From Micromonospora sp. AMSO31t (GTDB lineage Bacteria; Actinomycetota; Actinomycetes; Mycobacteriales; Micromonosporaceae): a stretch of 44,904 nucleotides of DNA. This document shows, one piece after another, positions 15,701 through 24,293 of the stretch (position 1 is the stretch's first letter; the number at the start of each line of letters is the position of its first letter). The notes under the pieces were generated by a model. The model ran no database searches. It was not told the DNA's origin and saw nothing but the letters and a program-made list of their open reading frames with translations. The position numbers and the translations under genes were made by a program. The stretch is from positions 1-44,904 of the forward strand of contig NZ_WBKT01000036.1 of assembly GCF_008868175.1 (NCBI RefSeq), in the 5' to 3' direction.

Positions 15701-16452
15701 TGTCGGTGCAGGACCTCGCGGTTCCCGGCCAGCCGCTGTTCGCCGGTGAGGCGGGACAGGCCGTGGTCACCGTGGCCAACGGCACCGACCGTCCGGTGTC
15801 GGTCGACGCACGGCTGGCCGTACCGGAGGGCTGGACGTCGGGGGCCGTGGCGCGGGAGGTGCCGGCGTTCGCGAAGGTGAGCATCCCGGTCCCCGTGACG
15901 CCCGCGCCGTCGCCGCAGATGGCGACCCTCGCCGCGGTGGTGACGGCGACCGACGCGCTCTACGGCCGGCCGGAAGCAGCGGTGGTGACCACGCCGCGGG
16001 GTGATCGGGTCGCGCTCGCGCTCGACGCCGGTACGGTCACCAGCCCGCTGCTGCCGACGTACCACCGGGTGTCCCCGTCCGATGCCTGGGACCCGGCCCG
16101 GGGGTACGGCTGGATCGGCACCGGGCCGCAGTCCCGCGACCGGGGCGGCCCGGACGACCTGCGCCGCGACATCGTGACCGGGCAGGTGCCCGCCACACTC
16201 CGGCTCGCCGTGCCGGCCGGCACCCACCAGGTCGCGCTGCTCGTGGGCGACGCCAGTTTCCCCGCCGACGCGATGACGGTGTCCAGCGCGGGACGCACCC
16301 TCGCCCACCTGGCCAGCCCGACCGCCACCGGGCAGTTCACCTGGCTGACGTTCCCGGTCGACGGGGGCGCGGACGGGCGGACCGTCGACCTCGACTTCGC
16401 CGCCGACAACGCCGGCCAGTACTGGCGGTTCGCCGCGCTCGTCCTGTCCTGA
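12706..16452 (+). CDS. Secreted multidomain GH2 glycosidase (beta-glucuronidase/beta-galactosidase type)
   Basis: A 1248-residue Sec-exported enzyme and the first gene of the rightward set. After the leader (about 1-34) comes an Ig-like domain (40-127), then the GH2 sugar-binding sandwich (about 137-295, with WNWGGLLQEVRL), an immunoglobulin-like GH2 domain and the TIM barrel (about 410-690). The acid/base is E529 in SVGNEN, the nucleophile E610 in LLSEYGAEA. Further C-terminal modules are a concanavalin-like sandwich starting DDFPSGTLDPGW, a NEW3-type Ig domain starting near VSVQDLAV, and a last sandwich with AWDPARGYGW as in rhamnogalacturonan-active enzymes. The context fits beta-glucuronidase; beta-galactosidase is possible. 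GAGGA precedes the ATG. Confidence 0.83.
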   Translation: MRIRLPRTIVACLSASIVALALVLVAPVGGADAADPALRFKSPSGRRLSGTVDLEVTAPPGTTAVRFYLDDVQLSELTDLYARQTKTAPTWATATDATWFPNGAHDLRAEADTPSGTLTVTKQVVTTAPPAGPGRTRLTGGWRFSTASELPAGALDGAVPPAVRPEHDAGNWPLIVVPDSFGAVRASWNDDNGVLGVYRRTIDLDAPDPGERTALVFESCFWTCRYFVNGVDVGTSTGGYLPTRLDVTDAVRARTNTIAVVVDNRVSEMGEYARPVQGLYWNWGGLLQEVRLERSPAVALTETRAEGTASGRLTVRPTGVNASGIRQQVSAMLTVDGPDGRRVLGPTRVTTTIPAGGGGATPITLDVPAPALWDLDHPNLYTVRLRPLGDAAWRELVEQTGFRTVAVDGLDLLLNGKPIKDLPGFNRHADYAGLGRTQPDGLADREIKRLHDKGFRIFRPAHYPTTPAELDAADRYGLLVIEEINNISSQPGTFLGRADVQEFGKRTLARMIGRDRSHPSLFAWSVGNENATETDGAVDYVRTVIAHGRSLDPTRLYTQVSHRHTRDRAYPYQDFFATNYYAGWYSTLESLTSHLDALQKMTGQPILLSEYGAEAVHQRAGLDRGTEYYQAYLVDEHNRLLHDRPHLIGKMYWTSTEFWCTPTWGSGQNPEPVPPFHTKGLDTYQREHKLGWRVMFSPVRIARASVLAAPLDRPASLRQRVTIVDALGHGGHGTVVVEPPPGFAAQPVPFTVPVGGETTVEVTLTGTLTAEHVSSTGFVRAVVDSDTEALPVPFTVRSLDSVTSPAGDDFPSGTLDPGWQIVRPDDSGWSLQDRPGALRLSTLRGGETGAGGDGRNLFLRTDTPQSDFTAAATVEAPDLSADFQQVGLYAYVDDDNYVKADLGWVDGRRALEILTESGGKVGARSSVPYDGRSARLRLVRRGTDVAAEYSSDGQYWYRLGSASLAGSPKVAVQAVGGGTAPPVVPTYVDNLIVRASGHVSVQDLAVPGQPLFAGEAGQAVVTVANGTDRPVSVDARLAVPEGWTSGAVAREVPAFAKVSIPVPVTPAPSPQMATLAAVVTATDALYGRPEAAVVTTPRGDRVALALDAGTVTSPLLPTYHRVSPSDAWDPARGYGWIGTGPQSRDRGGPDDLRRDIVTGQVPATLRLAVPAGTHQVALLVGDASFPADAMTVSSAGRTLAHLASPTATGQFTWLTFPVDGGADGRTVDLDFAADNAGQYWRFAALVLS

Positions 16453-16477
16453 ATTCGCACCTGAAAGGCGTACCCGT

Positions 16478-18121
16478 ATGAGAAGACATCCGACCCGTGG
16501 CGCCGCCGCGGTCGTGGCCCTGGCCGTGCTCGCCTGTCCCGGCGTGAGCGTCGCCGCATCCGCCGATCCCGGCGAGTCCCACGCGTCCGTACGGCTCGAC
16601 CCGCGGCGCATGGTGGGGGGCGGGTCCGTCCCCGCGCACTTCGTCGGATTCAGCGTCGAGTGGTCGTTGATCGAACGGTACATGGGGCCGAGCGCTCGGC
16701 CCGCCTTCGTCAACCTGCTCCGCAACCTGGACACGGGCTCGCTGCGTATCGGCGGTTCGTCGCAGGACGTGATGCAGTTCGACGCGACCGCGACGAACAC
16801 CAACGAGGTGATCACGCCCGAGGACCTCGCCGACATCCGGGCGACCCTCGAGGCGGCGAACGCCGACGGCGGCGGCATTCCCCGCTGGGCCGTGACCCTC
16901 GGCACCGCGATGGCGCCGGCCACCGCGGGCCGTCCCTGGCGCGGTCCCGAGCACGCCCAGGCGTTCGTCACGCAGGGGGTCAAGCCAGCGTTCGCGGGTG
17001 CCGACGAATACATCGCCGCGGTATCGCTCGGCAACGAGCCGGACCTCTCCTACGGGTACGACCTGCCGGAGTACCTGGGCGATTTCGCCGCCTACACCGG
17101 CGCGGACGTCACCGGGCCGTACCCGCTCGTCACGCCGAACACCAGCGAGCCCATCTCACCCTGGCAGAGCATCGCCGACCGCAGCGTGCAGACGCGCTTC
17201 TTCGCAGACTGGCCGGCCATCCTCGACGCCACCGCCGGGCCGACGAAGGCGAAGGCCGGCGCCTTCGGACCCTGGGCCGCCGACCACTTCTACCCGCTGG
17301 CCCGCACCTGCGCCACCGACCCGTACCGCTGCCCGACCATCCCGGCCCTGCTCTCCGACGAGCGGCTGGACAACTTCAACTACCAGGTCTACACCCACGC
17401 CGACGAGGCGGCCCGCCACGGCCTCGCCTACCGGGTCGAGGAGCTCAACACCGCCGCCGGACGCGGCGCCCCGGGCGTCAGCGACGTCGCCGCCAGCGCG
17501 GTCTGGGCGCTCGACGCGATGTTCAACGCGGCCTGCCCCCAGCCGCCGCACGCCCCGTCGGTCAACGCGACGTGCGGCACCGGCGCGACCGGGGTGAACT
17601 TCCACAACGCCGAGGTGCGGGCGTTCTTCCACCCGGAGGAGGGCAACGGCTACTACAACGCGGTCAATTTCGACCCGTCACCGGCCATGGGATCGCCGGC
17701 CCCGGCGCCGGAGTACTACGCGCTGCTGCTGTTCTCCCGGTTCGCGCAGGGCACCACCGGGCTCCGGCCGGTGCCCGTGACGGTCAACGCCGCGCAGGGC
17801 GGGCAGGTCAAGGCCTGGCGCGTCGACGGCGGCGCGTCCGAGCGACGGCTGTTCCTGATCAACAAGGGTGACCAGCCGACGTCGGTCGACGTGGCGGCGC
17901 CCGGAGCGAGGTACGAACTCGACCGGATGACCCCGGACGACCCGAGCGGCGCGGGTCGCACCCTCGACGCACCGGGCGTACGCATCGACGGCCGGGCCGT
18001 GTCGGCGGACGGCAGCTGGCCCGGATTCCAGCCCACCGTGGGCACCACCTCCGCAGGGCACGCCCGGATCACGCTGGGCGCCGGTGAGGCGGTCGTCCTC
18101 ACGATGCACGGCCACGCCTGA
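16478..18121 (+). CDS. Secreted GH79-like glycosidase (copy C, divergent)
   Basis: A 547-residue exported enzyme, 25 bases after GH2 and probably co-transcribed. A Sec leader runs to about residue 29. The barrel shows GSLRIGGSSQD, the acid/base in AVSLGNEPD (E187) and the likely nucleophile in RVEELNTAAGRG (E322, sharing the E-x-N spacing of the other two copies). A short C-terminal beta domain ends in GEAVVLTMHG. It is much less like copies A and B than they are like each other, so it is an old paralogue with probably different specificity. Clan GH-A is secure; GH79 rather than a near neighbour such as GH30 or GH39 is likely but unproven. Confidence 0.75.
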   Translation: MRRHPTRGAAAVVALAVLACPGVSVAASADPGESHASVRLDPRRMVGGGSVPAHFVGFSVEWSLIERYMGPSARPAFVNLLRNLDTGSLRIGGSSQDVMQFDATATNTNEVITPEDLADIRATLEAANADGGGIPRWAVTLGTAMAPATAGRPWRGPEHAQAFVTQGVKPAFAGADEYIAAVSLGNEPDLSYGYDLPEYLGDFAAYTGADVTGPYPLVTPNTSEPISPWQSIADRSVQTRFFADWPAILDATAGPTKAKAGAFGPWAADHFYPLARTCATDPYRCPTIPALLSDERLDNFNYQVYTHADEAARHGLAYRVEELNTAAGRGAPGVSDVAASAVWALDAMFNAACPQPPHAPSVNATCGTGATGVNFHNAEVRAFFHPEEGNGYYNAVNFDPSPAMGSPAPAPEYYALLLFSRFAQGTTGLRPVPVTVNAAQGGQVKAWRVDGGASERRLFLINKGDQPTSVDVAAPGARYELDRMTPDDPSGAGRTLDAPGVRIDGRAVSADGSWPGFQPTVGTTSAGHARITLGAGEAVVLTMHGHA

Positions 18122-18130
18122 GACGGCACA

Positions 18131-18180
18131 TGCACCCGGTGATCGTGGTCCGCCATCCAGGACCGCGATCACCGGGTGCA
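18131..18180. terminator. Bidirectional terminator hairpin
   Basis: A 21-bp stem (18131-18151 with 18160-18180) has one G-T-type mismatch and an 8-base loop, between the convergent GH79 copy C and the uronate reductase. A smaller 7-bp hairpin follows at 18188-18207. Confidence 0.8.
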
Positions 18181-18247
18181 CCACATGAGCCGCCGGTCGT
18201 GGCGGCTGACCCGCACGTCGTAGCGCCACCGGTAGCCGTCCGGCGGC

Positions 18248-19732
18248 TCACCGGTTCCCAGTGAGCCGCCCGACGTGTTCGATCAGCGCCGCCCGGAAGC
18301 CGTCGTGCTCGGGAAGGTCTACGCCGAAGATCTCCTCGACCCGGAGCAGCGAGTCGACCAGCCGCCCCGGATCGCCCGCGCCGGCGGCGCCAGCCGCCAG
18401 TAGCCGGTCCGCCAGCGGGTCGTCGAGCGGCAGCTCCCGTCCGCGCACGTCCCGACCTTCACCCACGTACGCCATCCAGGCCGCGACGGCGAGCGCCGCC
18501 TGCCGCGGCACCGCCCCGGCGGCCAGGCGGTCGCGGACCGTGCCGAGTAGCCGGACCGGCAGCTTCTGCGACCCGTCCATGGCGACCTGGACGGTCCGGT
18601 GCCGCAGCGCCGGGTTGGCGAACCGCTCCAGCACCTGGTGCCGGTAATCGGCCAGGTCGAGGCCGTCCGGTACGCGCAGGGTCGGCGCCACGTCCTCGAC
18701 CATCAGCGCCTCGGCGGCGGCGGCGAGCTCGTCGTCGGCGAGCGCGGCCGCGATCGTGTCGTGACCGCGCAGGGCCCCCAGGTATGCGAGCAGGGAATGC
18801 GTGGCGTTGAGCATGCGCAGCTTCACCGACTCCCAGGCGGCGACGTCGCTGGTGAACACCGCGCCGGCGCGGTCCCAGGCGGGCCGCTCCGCGGCGAAGT
18901 CGTCCTCGATCACCCACTGGCGGAACGGCTCGGCCACCACGACGCCCCGGTCCTCCAGCCCCAGCACCGCCCGGGCGTCGGCGCGGTCGTCGTCAGTGGC
19001 CGCCGGCACGATGCGGTCGACCATGCTGGACGGAAAGCGCACGGACGCCGCGATCCAGTCGGCGAGCCCACCCGCCTCGGCCTCCGGCAACGCGTCCAGG
19101 AAGTCGTGCACCAGCCCCCGCAGGACCTCGCCGTTGCCGACCAGGTTGTCGCAGGAGAGCACGGTGACCGGTCCGGCGGCGCCGGCGGACCGGCGCTGCA
19201 GCCCACGGACGACCTGCCCGACGACGGTCCGCGGCGGGCGCCCCGCGAGGTCGGCGGAGACCTCCGGGTCCGACACGTCCAGCCGGCCGCACCCGTCGCG
19301 GCGGTAGCCCTTCTCGGTCACGGTGAGCGTAACGACGCGTACGGCGGGATCGGCGATCCGGTCGACGACCGCCGCCGGGTCGCCGGCCCCGAAGAGCACC
19401 TCGCGGACGCTGCCGACGACCCGCGGCGGCCCCTCGCCGCGGCCCCGCTCCAGCACCGTGTAGAGACCGTCCTGCGGTGTCAGCTGATCGCGTACGGACG
19501 CGGATCGCTGGGTGACCCCGGCGATGCCCCAGTCGTCGCGGCCCGCCGCCGCCGCGGCCAGCTCGGTGAAGATCGCCTGGTGCGCCCGGTGGAACGCCCC
19601 GATACCGAGGTGCACGACGCCGACCCGCAGCGCGCGCGGGTCCACCGCCGGCCGGGTGAACGCGCCGCCCCGCCCGAGGCGGTCCAGGGTGTCGAGACGC
19701 AGCCGGGGTGCCGGGTTCGCCTCGTCTCTCAC
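18248..19732 (-). CDS. uxuB: Fructuronate/tagaturonate reductase, mannitol dehydrogenase family
   Basis: A 494-residue NAD(P)-dependent enzyme that reduces D-fructuronate to D-mannonate and perhaps D-tagaturonate to D-altronate. The nucleotide-binding start VGVVHLGIGAFHRAHQA is at 37-53, LSCDNLVGNGEVL near 192-204, and the polyol-dehydrogenase catalytic set K-x4-N-x2-H is K304, N309 and H312. The GTG at 19732 overlaps the uxaA stop by four bases (GTGA) and is preferred over a GTG at 19753. It is the last gene of the operon. Because both ManD and UxaA are present but only one reductase, it may serve both branches; the symbol uxuB is given by context. Confidence 0.85.
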   Translation of the reverse strand: MRDEANPAPRLRLDTLDRLGRGGAFTRPAVDPRALRVGVVHLGIGAFHRAHQAIFTELAAAAAGRDDWGIAGVTQRSASVRDQLTPQDGLYTVLERGRGEGPPRVVGSVREVLFGAGDPAAVVDRIADPAVRVVTLTVTEKGYRRDGCGRLDVSDPEVSADLAGRPPRTVVGQVVRGLQRRSAGAAGPVTVLSCDNLVGNGEVLRGLVHDFLDALPEAEAGGLADWIAASVRFPSSMVDRIVPAATDDDRADARAVLGLEDRGVVVAEPFRQWVIEDDFAAERPAWDRAGAVFTSDVAAWESVKLRMLNATHSLLAYLGALRGHDTIAAALADDELAAAAEALMVEDVAPTLRVPDGLDLADYRHQVLERFANPALRHRTVQVAMDGSQKLPVRLLGTVRDRLAAGAVPRQAALAVAAWMAYVGEGRDVRGRELPLDDPLADRLLAAGAAGAGDPGRLVDSLLRVEEIFGVDLPEHDGFRAALIEHVGRLTGNR

Positions 19733-21249
19733 AGCACGGCCCCCAACTGCCACGGGACGATCTCCTCACCGCCGAGGCCGAGCTCCTCGCTCGCGCTGCG
19801 GCGGCCCGATGCCACGTCCAGCAGCAGGTCGTAGACCCGCCGGCCCATCTCGTCGACGGAGACGCCCTGCTCGACGACCGGTGAGCAGTCCAGGTCGATG
19901 TCACCGGCCATCCGGCTGGCCAGCTCGGCGTTGGTGCCGAGCTTCACGGTGGGGACGGGGCGGCTGCCGAAGACCGAGCCGCGCCCGGTGGTGAAGCAGA
20001 TGATGTTCGCCCCGCCGGCGACCATCCCGGTCACCGAGACCGGGTCGTAGCCGGGGGTGTCCATGAAGACCAGCCCGGGCCGCGGGATGGGCTCCGCGTA
20101 GTGCCGCACCGCGGCGAGCGGGCTCCGTCCTGCCTTCGCGACCGCGCCGAGCGACTTCTCGAGGATGGTGGTGATGCCACCGTCCTTGTTGCCCGGCGAC
20201 GGGTTGGCGTCCATCGTGGTGCCCTGCCGCCCGGTGTACTCCTCCCACCACCGAATCCGCTCCATCAGCGCCTCGGCCGTCTCCGGGCTGCTCGCCCGCG
20301 CGGCCAGCAGGTGCTCGGCGCCGTAGATCTCCGGCGTCTCGCCGAGCACGGACGTCGCGCCGGCCGCTACCAGCAGGTCGGAGGCCACCCCGAGGGCAGG
20401 GTTCGCGGTGAGTCCGGACCACCCGTCGGACCCGCCGCACTGCAGGCCCAGCACGAGTTCCTCGACCCCCACCTCGGTGCGTGTGGTGCCGGCGAGGTCG
20501 CGCATCATGTCCCGGACCAGCTCGGTGCCGCGGGCTACCGCGGCGGAGGTGCCGCCCAGCTCCTGGATGGTGTACGACGAGACCGGCACGTGCTCGGCGA
20601 GGCCGAGGTCGGCCATCAGCCCGGTTACGGCGTTCACCTCGCAGCCGAGCCCCACCACGACCAGTCCGCCGATGTTCGGGTTCCGGGCGTAGCCGGCGAG
20701 GGTGCGGCGCAGCAGGTCCCACCCGTCACCCTGGGCGGCCATACCGCACCCCGTGCCGTGGGTCAGCGCGACGACCCCGTCGACCCCCGCCAGCCCGTCC
20801 GCGTCGTCCTCGGTCATCCGGGCGATCTTGCGGGCGACGGTGGCCGAGCAGTTGACGGTGGTCAGGATGCCCACGTAGTTGCGGGTGGCGGCCCGGCCGT
20901 CCGGGCGACGGTAGCCCTGGAACGTGCGGCGCAGGTCGGCGGGGAGCGGCGGGACCGCGTGCACCTGCCCGCCCGCCACTCGGGCGGCGGCGTCCTCCGG
21001 CATCCCGAGGTTGTGCACATGCACGTGTTCGCCCGCCCGGACGTCCACCAGGGCCCGCCCGATCACCTGGCCGTACTTGCGCACCGGAGACCCGGCGCGG
21101 AGGTCACGCAGGGCGACCTTGTGCCCGACGGGCACGTCGTTCCGCAGCGCCGTGCCCGCCGCCCCCGCCAGCGCCACCGGCTCCCCCGCTCTCATCGCCG
21201 TCGTCGCGACCGCGACGTCGTCGCTCTCGTACAGGACCACCAGGCTCAT
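19729..21249 (-). CDS. uxaA: Altronate dehydratase (fused SAF and C-terminal domains)
   Basis: A 506-residue enzyme that dehydrates D-altronate to 2-keto-3-deoxygluconate, the galacturonate branch. The N-terminal SAF domain (about 1-100) includes RNDVPVGHKVALRDL and is followed by the main domain, with GYRRPDGRAATRNYVGIL, THGTGCGM, VVGLGCEVN, GLQCGGSDGWSG, TMDANPSPGNKDGG and GANIICFTTGRGSVFG. Cysteines in those motifs fit the iron-dependent UxaA/GarD family. Length matches full-length UxaA. The ATG at 21249 follows GAGGTGATGGC. It begins 22 bases after manD ends. Confidence 0.92.
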   Translation of the reverse strand: MSLVVLYESDDVAVATTAMRAGEPVALAGAAGTALRNDVPVGHKVALRDLRAGSPVRKYGQVIGRALVDVRAGEHVHVHNLGMPEDAAARVAGGQVHAVPPLPADLRRTFQGYRRPDGRAATRNYVGILTTVNCSATVARKIARMTEDDADGLAGVDGVVALTHGTGCGMAAQGDGWDLLRRTLAGYARNPNIGGLVVVGLGCEVNAVTGLMADLGLAEHVPVSSYTIQELGGTSAAVARGTELVRDMMRDLAGTTRTEVGVEELVLGLQCGGSDGWSGLTANPALGVASDLLVAAGATSVLGETPEIYGAEHLLAARASSPETAEALMERIRWWEEYTGRQGTTMDANPSPGNKDGGITTILEKSLGAVAKAGRSPLAAVRHYAEPIPRPGLVFMDTPGYDPVSVTGMVAGGANIICFTTGRGSVFGSRPVPTVKLGTNAELASRMAGDIDLDCSPVVEQGVSVDEMGRRVYDLLLDVASGRRSASEELGLGGEEIVPWQLGAVL

Positions 21250-21271
21250 GCCATCACCTCGCTTCGCGCTC

Positions 21272-22480
21272 TCACCACGGGTGCACCGTGCCGTCTTCCA
21301 GGCGGTTGACCGGCAGGTACGCGGGCGAGTACGGGTAGCGGGCCGCCGCCTCCTCGTCGATGTCCACGCCGAGGCCGGGCACCTCCGCCGGGTGCAGATA
21401 GCCGCCCTCGAAGTGGTAGCCGTGCGGGAAGACCTCGTCGGTCTGCTGGGTGTGCCGCATGTACTCCTGCAGACCGAAGTTCGGGATCGCGATATCGAGG
21501 TGCAGGGCCGCGGCCATGCACACCGGAGACAGGTCGGTGGCCCCGTGCGAGCCGCTGCGCACGTGGTGCAGGGCGGCGAAGTCGAAGATGCGACGCAGGT
21601 GGGTGAGGCCTCCCGCGTGCACCACCGTGGTACGGATGTAGTCGATCAACTGCTCGCGGATGAGCTGGGCGGCGTCCCACACCGTGTTGAACACCTCCCC
21701 CACCGCCACCGGTGTCGTGGTGTGCTGGCGGATGAGCCGGAACCCCTCCTGGAAGTCTGCGGGGACCGGGTCCTCCATCCAGGTCAGCGCGTACGGTTCC
21801 AGGCTGCGCCCGAGCCGTGCCGCCTCGATCGGCGTCAGCCGGTGGTGCACGTCGTGCAGGAGTCGCAGGTGGGGACCGAACTCGTCGCGGACCCGGGCGA
21901 AGACGGTCGGCACATGCGCCAGGTACCGCTCGGTGGACCAGGTCGCCTCGGTGGGCAGCGCTGCGTCGGCAGGCTCGTAGAACATCTTGTCGCGGCTGAC
22001 GCCGTAGGTCCTGGCCAGCCCGGGCACCCCGCACTGCACCCGCACCGCGCGGTAGCCGTGGTCGACGAACCGGGCCACCTCGGCCAGCACTTCTTCCACC
22101 GTCTCCCCGTTGGCGTGGCCGTAGACCGTCACGCCTTCGCGGGAGCGGCCGCCCAGCAACTGGTAGACCGGCAGGCCGGCCACCTTGCCCTTGATGTCCC
22201 ACAGCGCGGTGTCCACCGCCGCGATCGCGCTCATGGTGACCGGGCCGCGTCGCCAGTACGCGCCCTGGTACAGGTACTGCCAGGTGTCCTCGATCCGGGC
22301 CGGGTCCCGGCCGATCAGCAGCGGTACGACGTGGTCACGCAGGTACGAGGCGACGGCCAGTTCACGACCGTTGAGGGTGGCGTCCCCGACACCGGTGACG
22401 CCCTCGTCGGTGACGATCTTCAGCGTGACGAAGTTGCGTCCCGGGCAGGTGACGATGACCCGGGCGTCGGTGATCCTCAC
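21272..22480 (-). CDS. manD: D-mannonate dehydratase, enolase superfamily
   Basis: A 402-residue enzyme that dehydrates D-mannonate to 2-keto-3-deoxygluconate, the glucuronate branch. Counted from GTG 22480, every residue named for characterised ManD falls at the same number: R147, Y159, metal ligand D210, H212, and metal ligands E236 and E262 ([21 protein letters not shown]). That makes a true mannonate dehydratase likely rather than a promiscuous gluconate dehydratase. This is the enolase-type isozyme, unrelated to UxuA. The start overlaps the permease stop by four bases (GTGA) and follows GGAGGA. Confidence 0.94.
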   Translation of the reverse strand: MRITDARVIVTCPGRNFVTLKIVTDEGVTGVGDATLNGRELAVASYLRDHVVPLLIGRDPARIEDTWQYLYQGAYWRRGPVTMSAIAAVDTALWDIKGKVAGLPVYQLLGGRSREGVTVYGHANGETVEEVLAEVARFVDHGYRAVRVQCGVPGLARTYGVSRDKMFYEPADAALPTEATWSTERYLAHVPTVFARVRDEFGPHLRLLHDVHHRLTPIEAARLGRSLEPYALTWMEDPVPADFQEGFRLIRQHTTTPVAVGEVFNTVWDAAQLIREQLIDYIRTTVVHAGGLTHLRRIFDFAALHHVRSGSHGATDLSPVCMAAALHLDIAIPNFGLQEYMRHTQQTDEVFPHGYHFEGGYLHPAEVPGLGVDIDEEAAARYPYSPAYLPVNRLEDGTVHPW

Positions 22481-23370
22481 GGCTCCGGTTCCTCCTTGAC
22501 CCGCGCGACGAGCTGCGTCGGGTTGACGTACCGAAGGGCGATGACGAGCAGCACCACCATCATCGCCGTGTACATGACCGCCATCGCGTCCACCGACTGC
22601 TGGGCGCGGATGCCCGCCGCGGACATCGAGTAGTAGAGCGCGACGACGAGCGTCTGGGAGTCGGGACCGGCGGTGAGGAAGGTCAGCTCGAACATGCCGA
22701 CGGTCCGCACCAGGACGAGGATCGCCGAGGCCAGCATCCCGGGCAGCAGCAGGGGCGCCAGCACGTGGAGGAAGACCGACCGCAGCCCCGCCCCGCACAT
22801 CCGGGCCGCGCTCTCGATCCGCGCGTCGATCTGCTCGATGAACGGCGTCATGGTGAGGATCACGAAGGGCACCGAAGGGACGAGGTTCGCCAACACGACG
22901 CCGGAGAGGTGGCCGGCGAGCCCGAACTTGTAGAGCACGGTCGCCAGCGGGATGCCGAAGGTGATCGGCGGCATCAGGATCGGGAGCAGGAAGACCAGGT
23001 AGATGGTCCGCTTGCCGGGGAAGTTCCGGCGGGCGAGCACGTACGCCGCCGGCACGCCGATCAGCAGCGACAGCCCCACGACGAGCAGGGACACCTCCAG
23101 GGTCACCTTGATCACCTGGAACAGTGCGAACTCGGTCCACGCCTCGCCGTACCACTTGCTGGTGTAGCCGTCCGGGAGCCAGCTGTTGAACCAGCGCTGG
23201 CCGAATGAGCTGACCAGCACCGACCCGACGACGCCCAGCAGGTTGAGGAAGAAGAAGATGACCGCGCCCCAGACGAACCAGGCGGCGGGGCGGGCGACGA
23301 TGCGCCGCCGGGGGCGGACGTCCGGGGCGCCGGCCGCGCCGGCGCCGGTTGCCGCGGTGGTGGTGACCAT
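22477..23370 (-). CDS. ABC importer permease, PotC-like
   Basis: A 297-residue inner-membrane protein with six predicted helices after a polar N-terminus (first helix near 28-50). The cytoplasmic EAA-type loop that contacts the ATPase is [20 protein letters not shown], followed by PLLLPGM. It belongs to the spermidine/putrescine/iron branch of permeases rather than the common sugar branch. It begins one base inside the stop of the other permease. Its position directly before manD implies transport of uronates or uronate oligosaccharides, which is inference from context. Confidence 0.85.
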   Translation of the reverse strand: MVTTTAATGAGAAGAPDVRPRRRIVARPAAWFVWGAVIFFFLNLLGVVGSVLVSSFGQRWFNSWLPDGYTSKWYGEAWTEFALFQVIKVTLEVSLLVVGLSLLIGVPAAYVLARRNFPGKRTIYLVFLLPILMPPITFGIPLATVLYKFGLAGHLSGVVLANLVPSVPFVILTMTPFIEQIDARIESAARMCGAGLRSVFLHVLAPLLLPGMLASAILVLVRTVGMFELTFLTAGPDSQTLVVALYYSMSAAGIRAQQSVDAMAVMYTAMMVVLLVIALRYVNPTQLVARVKEEPEP

Positions 23371-24293
23371 CAGCCCTTACCTCCCGTGGACCCGGTGTAG
23401 AAGCGCGTCCGGGCGAACAACACCACCGAGATGACCACCAGCTCGATCAGTCCCATGATCATCGCGATCGCCGACGCGTAGGGGTAGTCGTACTGCTCGT
23501 AGGCCGCCTGGTAGGCGGCGATAGAGATGACCCGGGTCTCGCCGGCCGGGTTGCCGACCAGGACCGCCGACGGGAACACGCTGAACGCGAGGACGAACGT
23601 CAGGCAGAACGTGGTGGCCAGCCCCGGCATCAGCAGCGGCAGGGTGACCACGCGGAACCGCTGCCACCAGCCGGCGCCGAGGGTCGCCGCGGCGCGCTCG
23701 AGCGTCGGGTCGATGCCGGACAGGTACGACAGCACGAGCAGGAACGCGAAGGGGAACCCCGTGATGATCAGGGAGAAGAAGACGCCCCAGTAGTTGTGGA
23801 TGAGCCGGATCGGCTCGTCGGTGAGGTGCACCGCGGTCAGCACGCGGTTGAACCACCCGGTCGGGCCGAGGAAGTTCAGCAGCCCCTGGGCGGTGAGCAC
23901 GGTCCCGAGCGTGATGGGTACGACCAGGAGGATCGTGACGAGTCGCTTGCCGCGGAACCTCCCCCGCATCCGGTAGGCGATCGGCACCGACGCCACCACG
24001 TTCAGCAGCGCGGCGGGCAGCGACAGGCCGAGCGTGGTCCAGATCGTCGCGCGCTGGTAGGCGTCGCTGAAGAAGCGCGCGTAGTCGCTGAACGGCCTGC
24101 CCTCGGTCGGCTGGAACGACAGGCCCAGCCCGTAGAAGAAGGGGTAGAGGAAGAGCAGCACGACGAAGAGCAGCGCCGGGGTGAGCAGCCACAGTTGCCG
24201 GTCGACGCCCCGTTCGGCGAGGCGGTGCTGCCAGTGGGCCCGCGCGGGCTGCCCGGCGGACTCCGCCGCGGGGGTGGACGTCGCGGCGGTCAT
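23370..24293 (-). CDS. ABC importer permease, PotB-like
   Basis: A 307-residue inner-membrane protein with a polar N-terminus, a first helix at about 34-55 ([20 protein letters not shown]), six helices in all, and an EAA-type loop [20 protein letters not shown] followed by PLLMPGL. It should pair with the PotC-like permease to form the channel. Its ATG overlaps the ATPase stop by four bases. The substrate follows the operon context rather than the sequence. Confidence 0.85.
   Translation of the reverse strand: MTAATSTPAAESAGQPARAHWQHRLAERGVDRQLWLLTPALLFVVLLFLYPFFYGLGLSFQPTEGRPFSDYARFFSDAYQRATIWTTLGLSLPAALLNVVASVPIAYRMRGRFRGKRLVTILLVVPITLGTVLTAQGLLNFLGPTGWFNRVLTAVHLTDEPIRLIHNYWGVFFSLIITGFPFAFLLVLSYLSGIDPTLERAAATLGAGWWQRFRVVTLPLLMPGLATTFCLTFVLAFSVFPSAVLVGNPAGETRVISIAAYQAAYEQYDYPYASAIAMIMGLIELVVISVVLFARTRFYTGSTGGKG

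Noticed and set aside
18169..18262. Leftward frame ending in DGYRWRYDVRVSRHDRRLMW after the reductase gene
   Set aside because: Looks like a gene tail but is in a different frame from the reductase, has no start codon of its own nearby and overlaps the terminator hairpin. Too short to call; possibly a decayed gene.
21272..22480. Reading the mannonate dehydratase as UxuA or as a generic mandelate-racemase-like enzyme
   Set aside because: It is enolase superfamily, unlike UxuA, and the exact ManD catalytic set (R147, Y159, D210, H212, E236, E262) is present.
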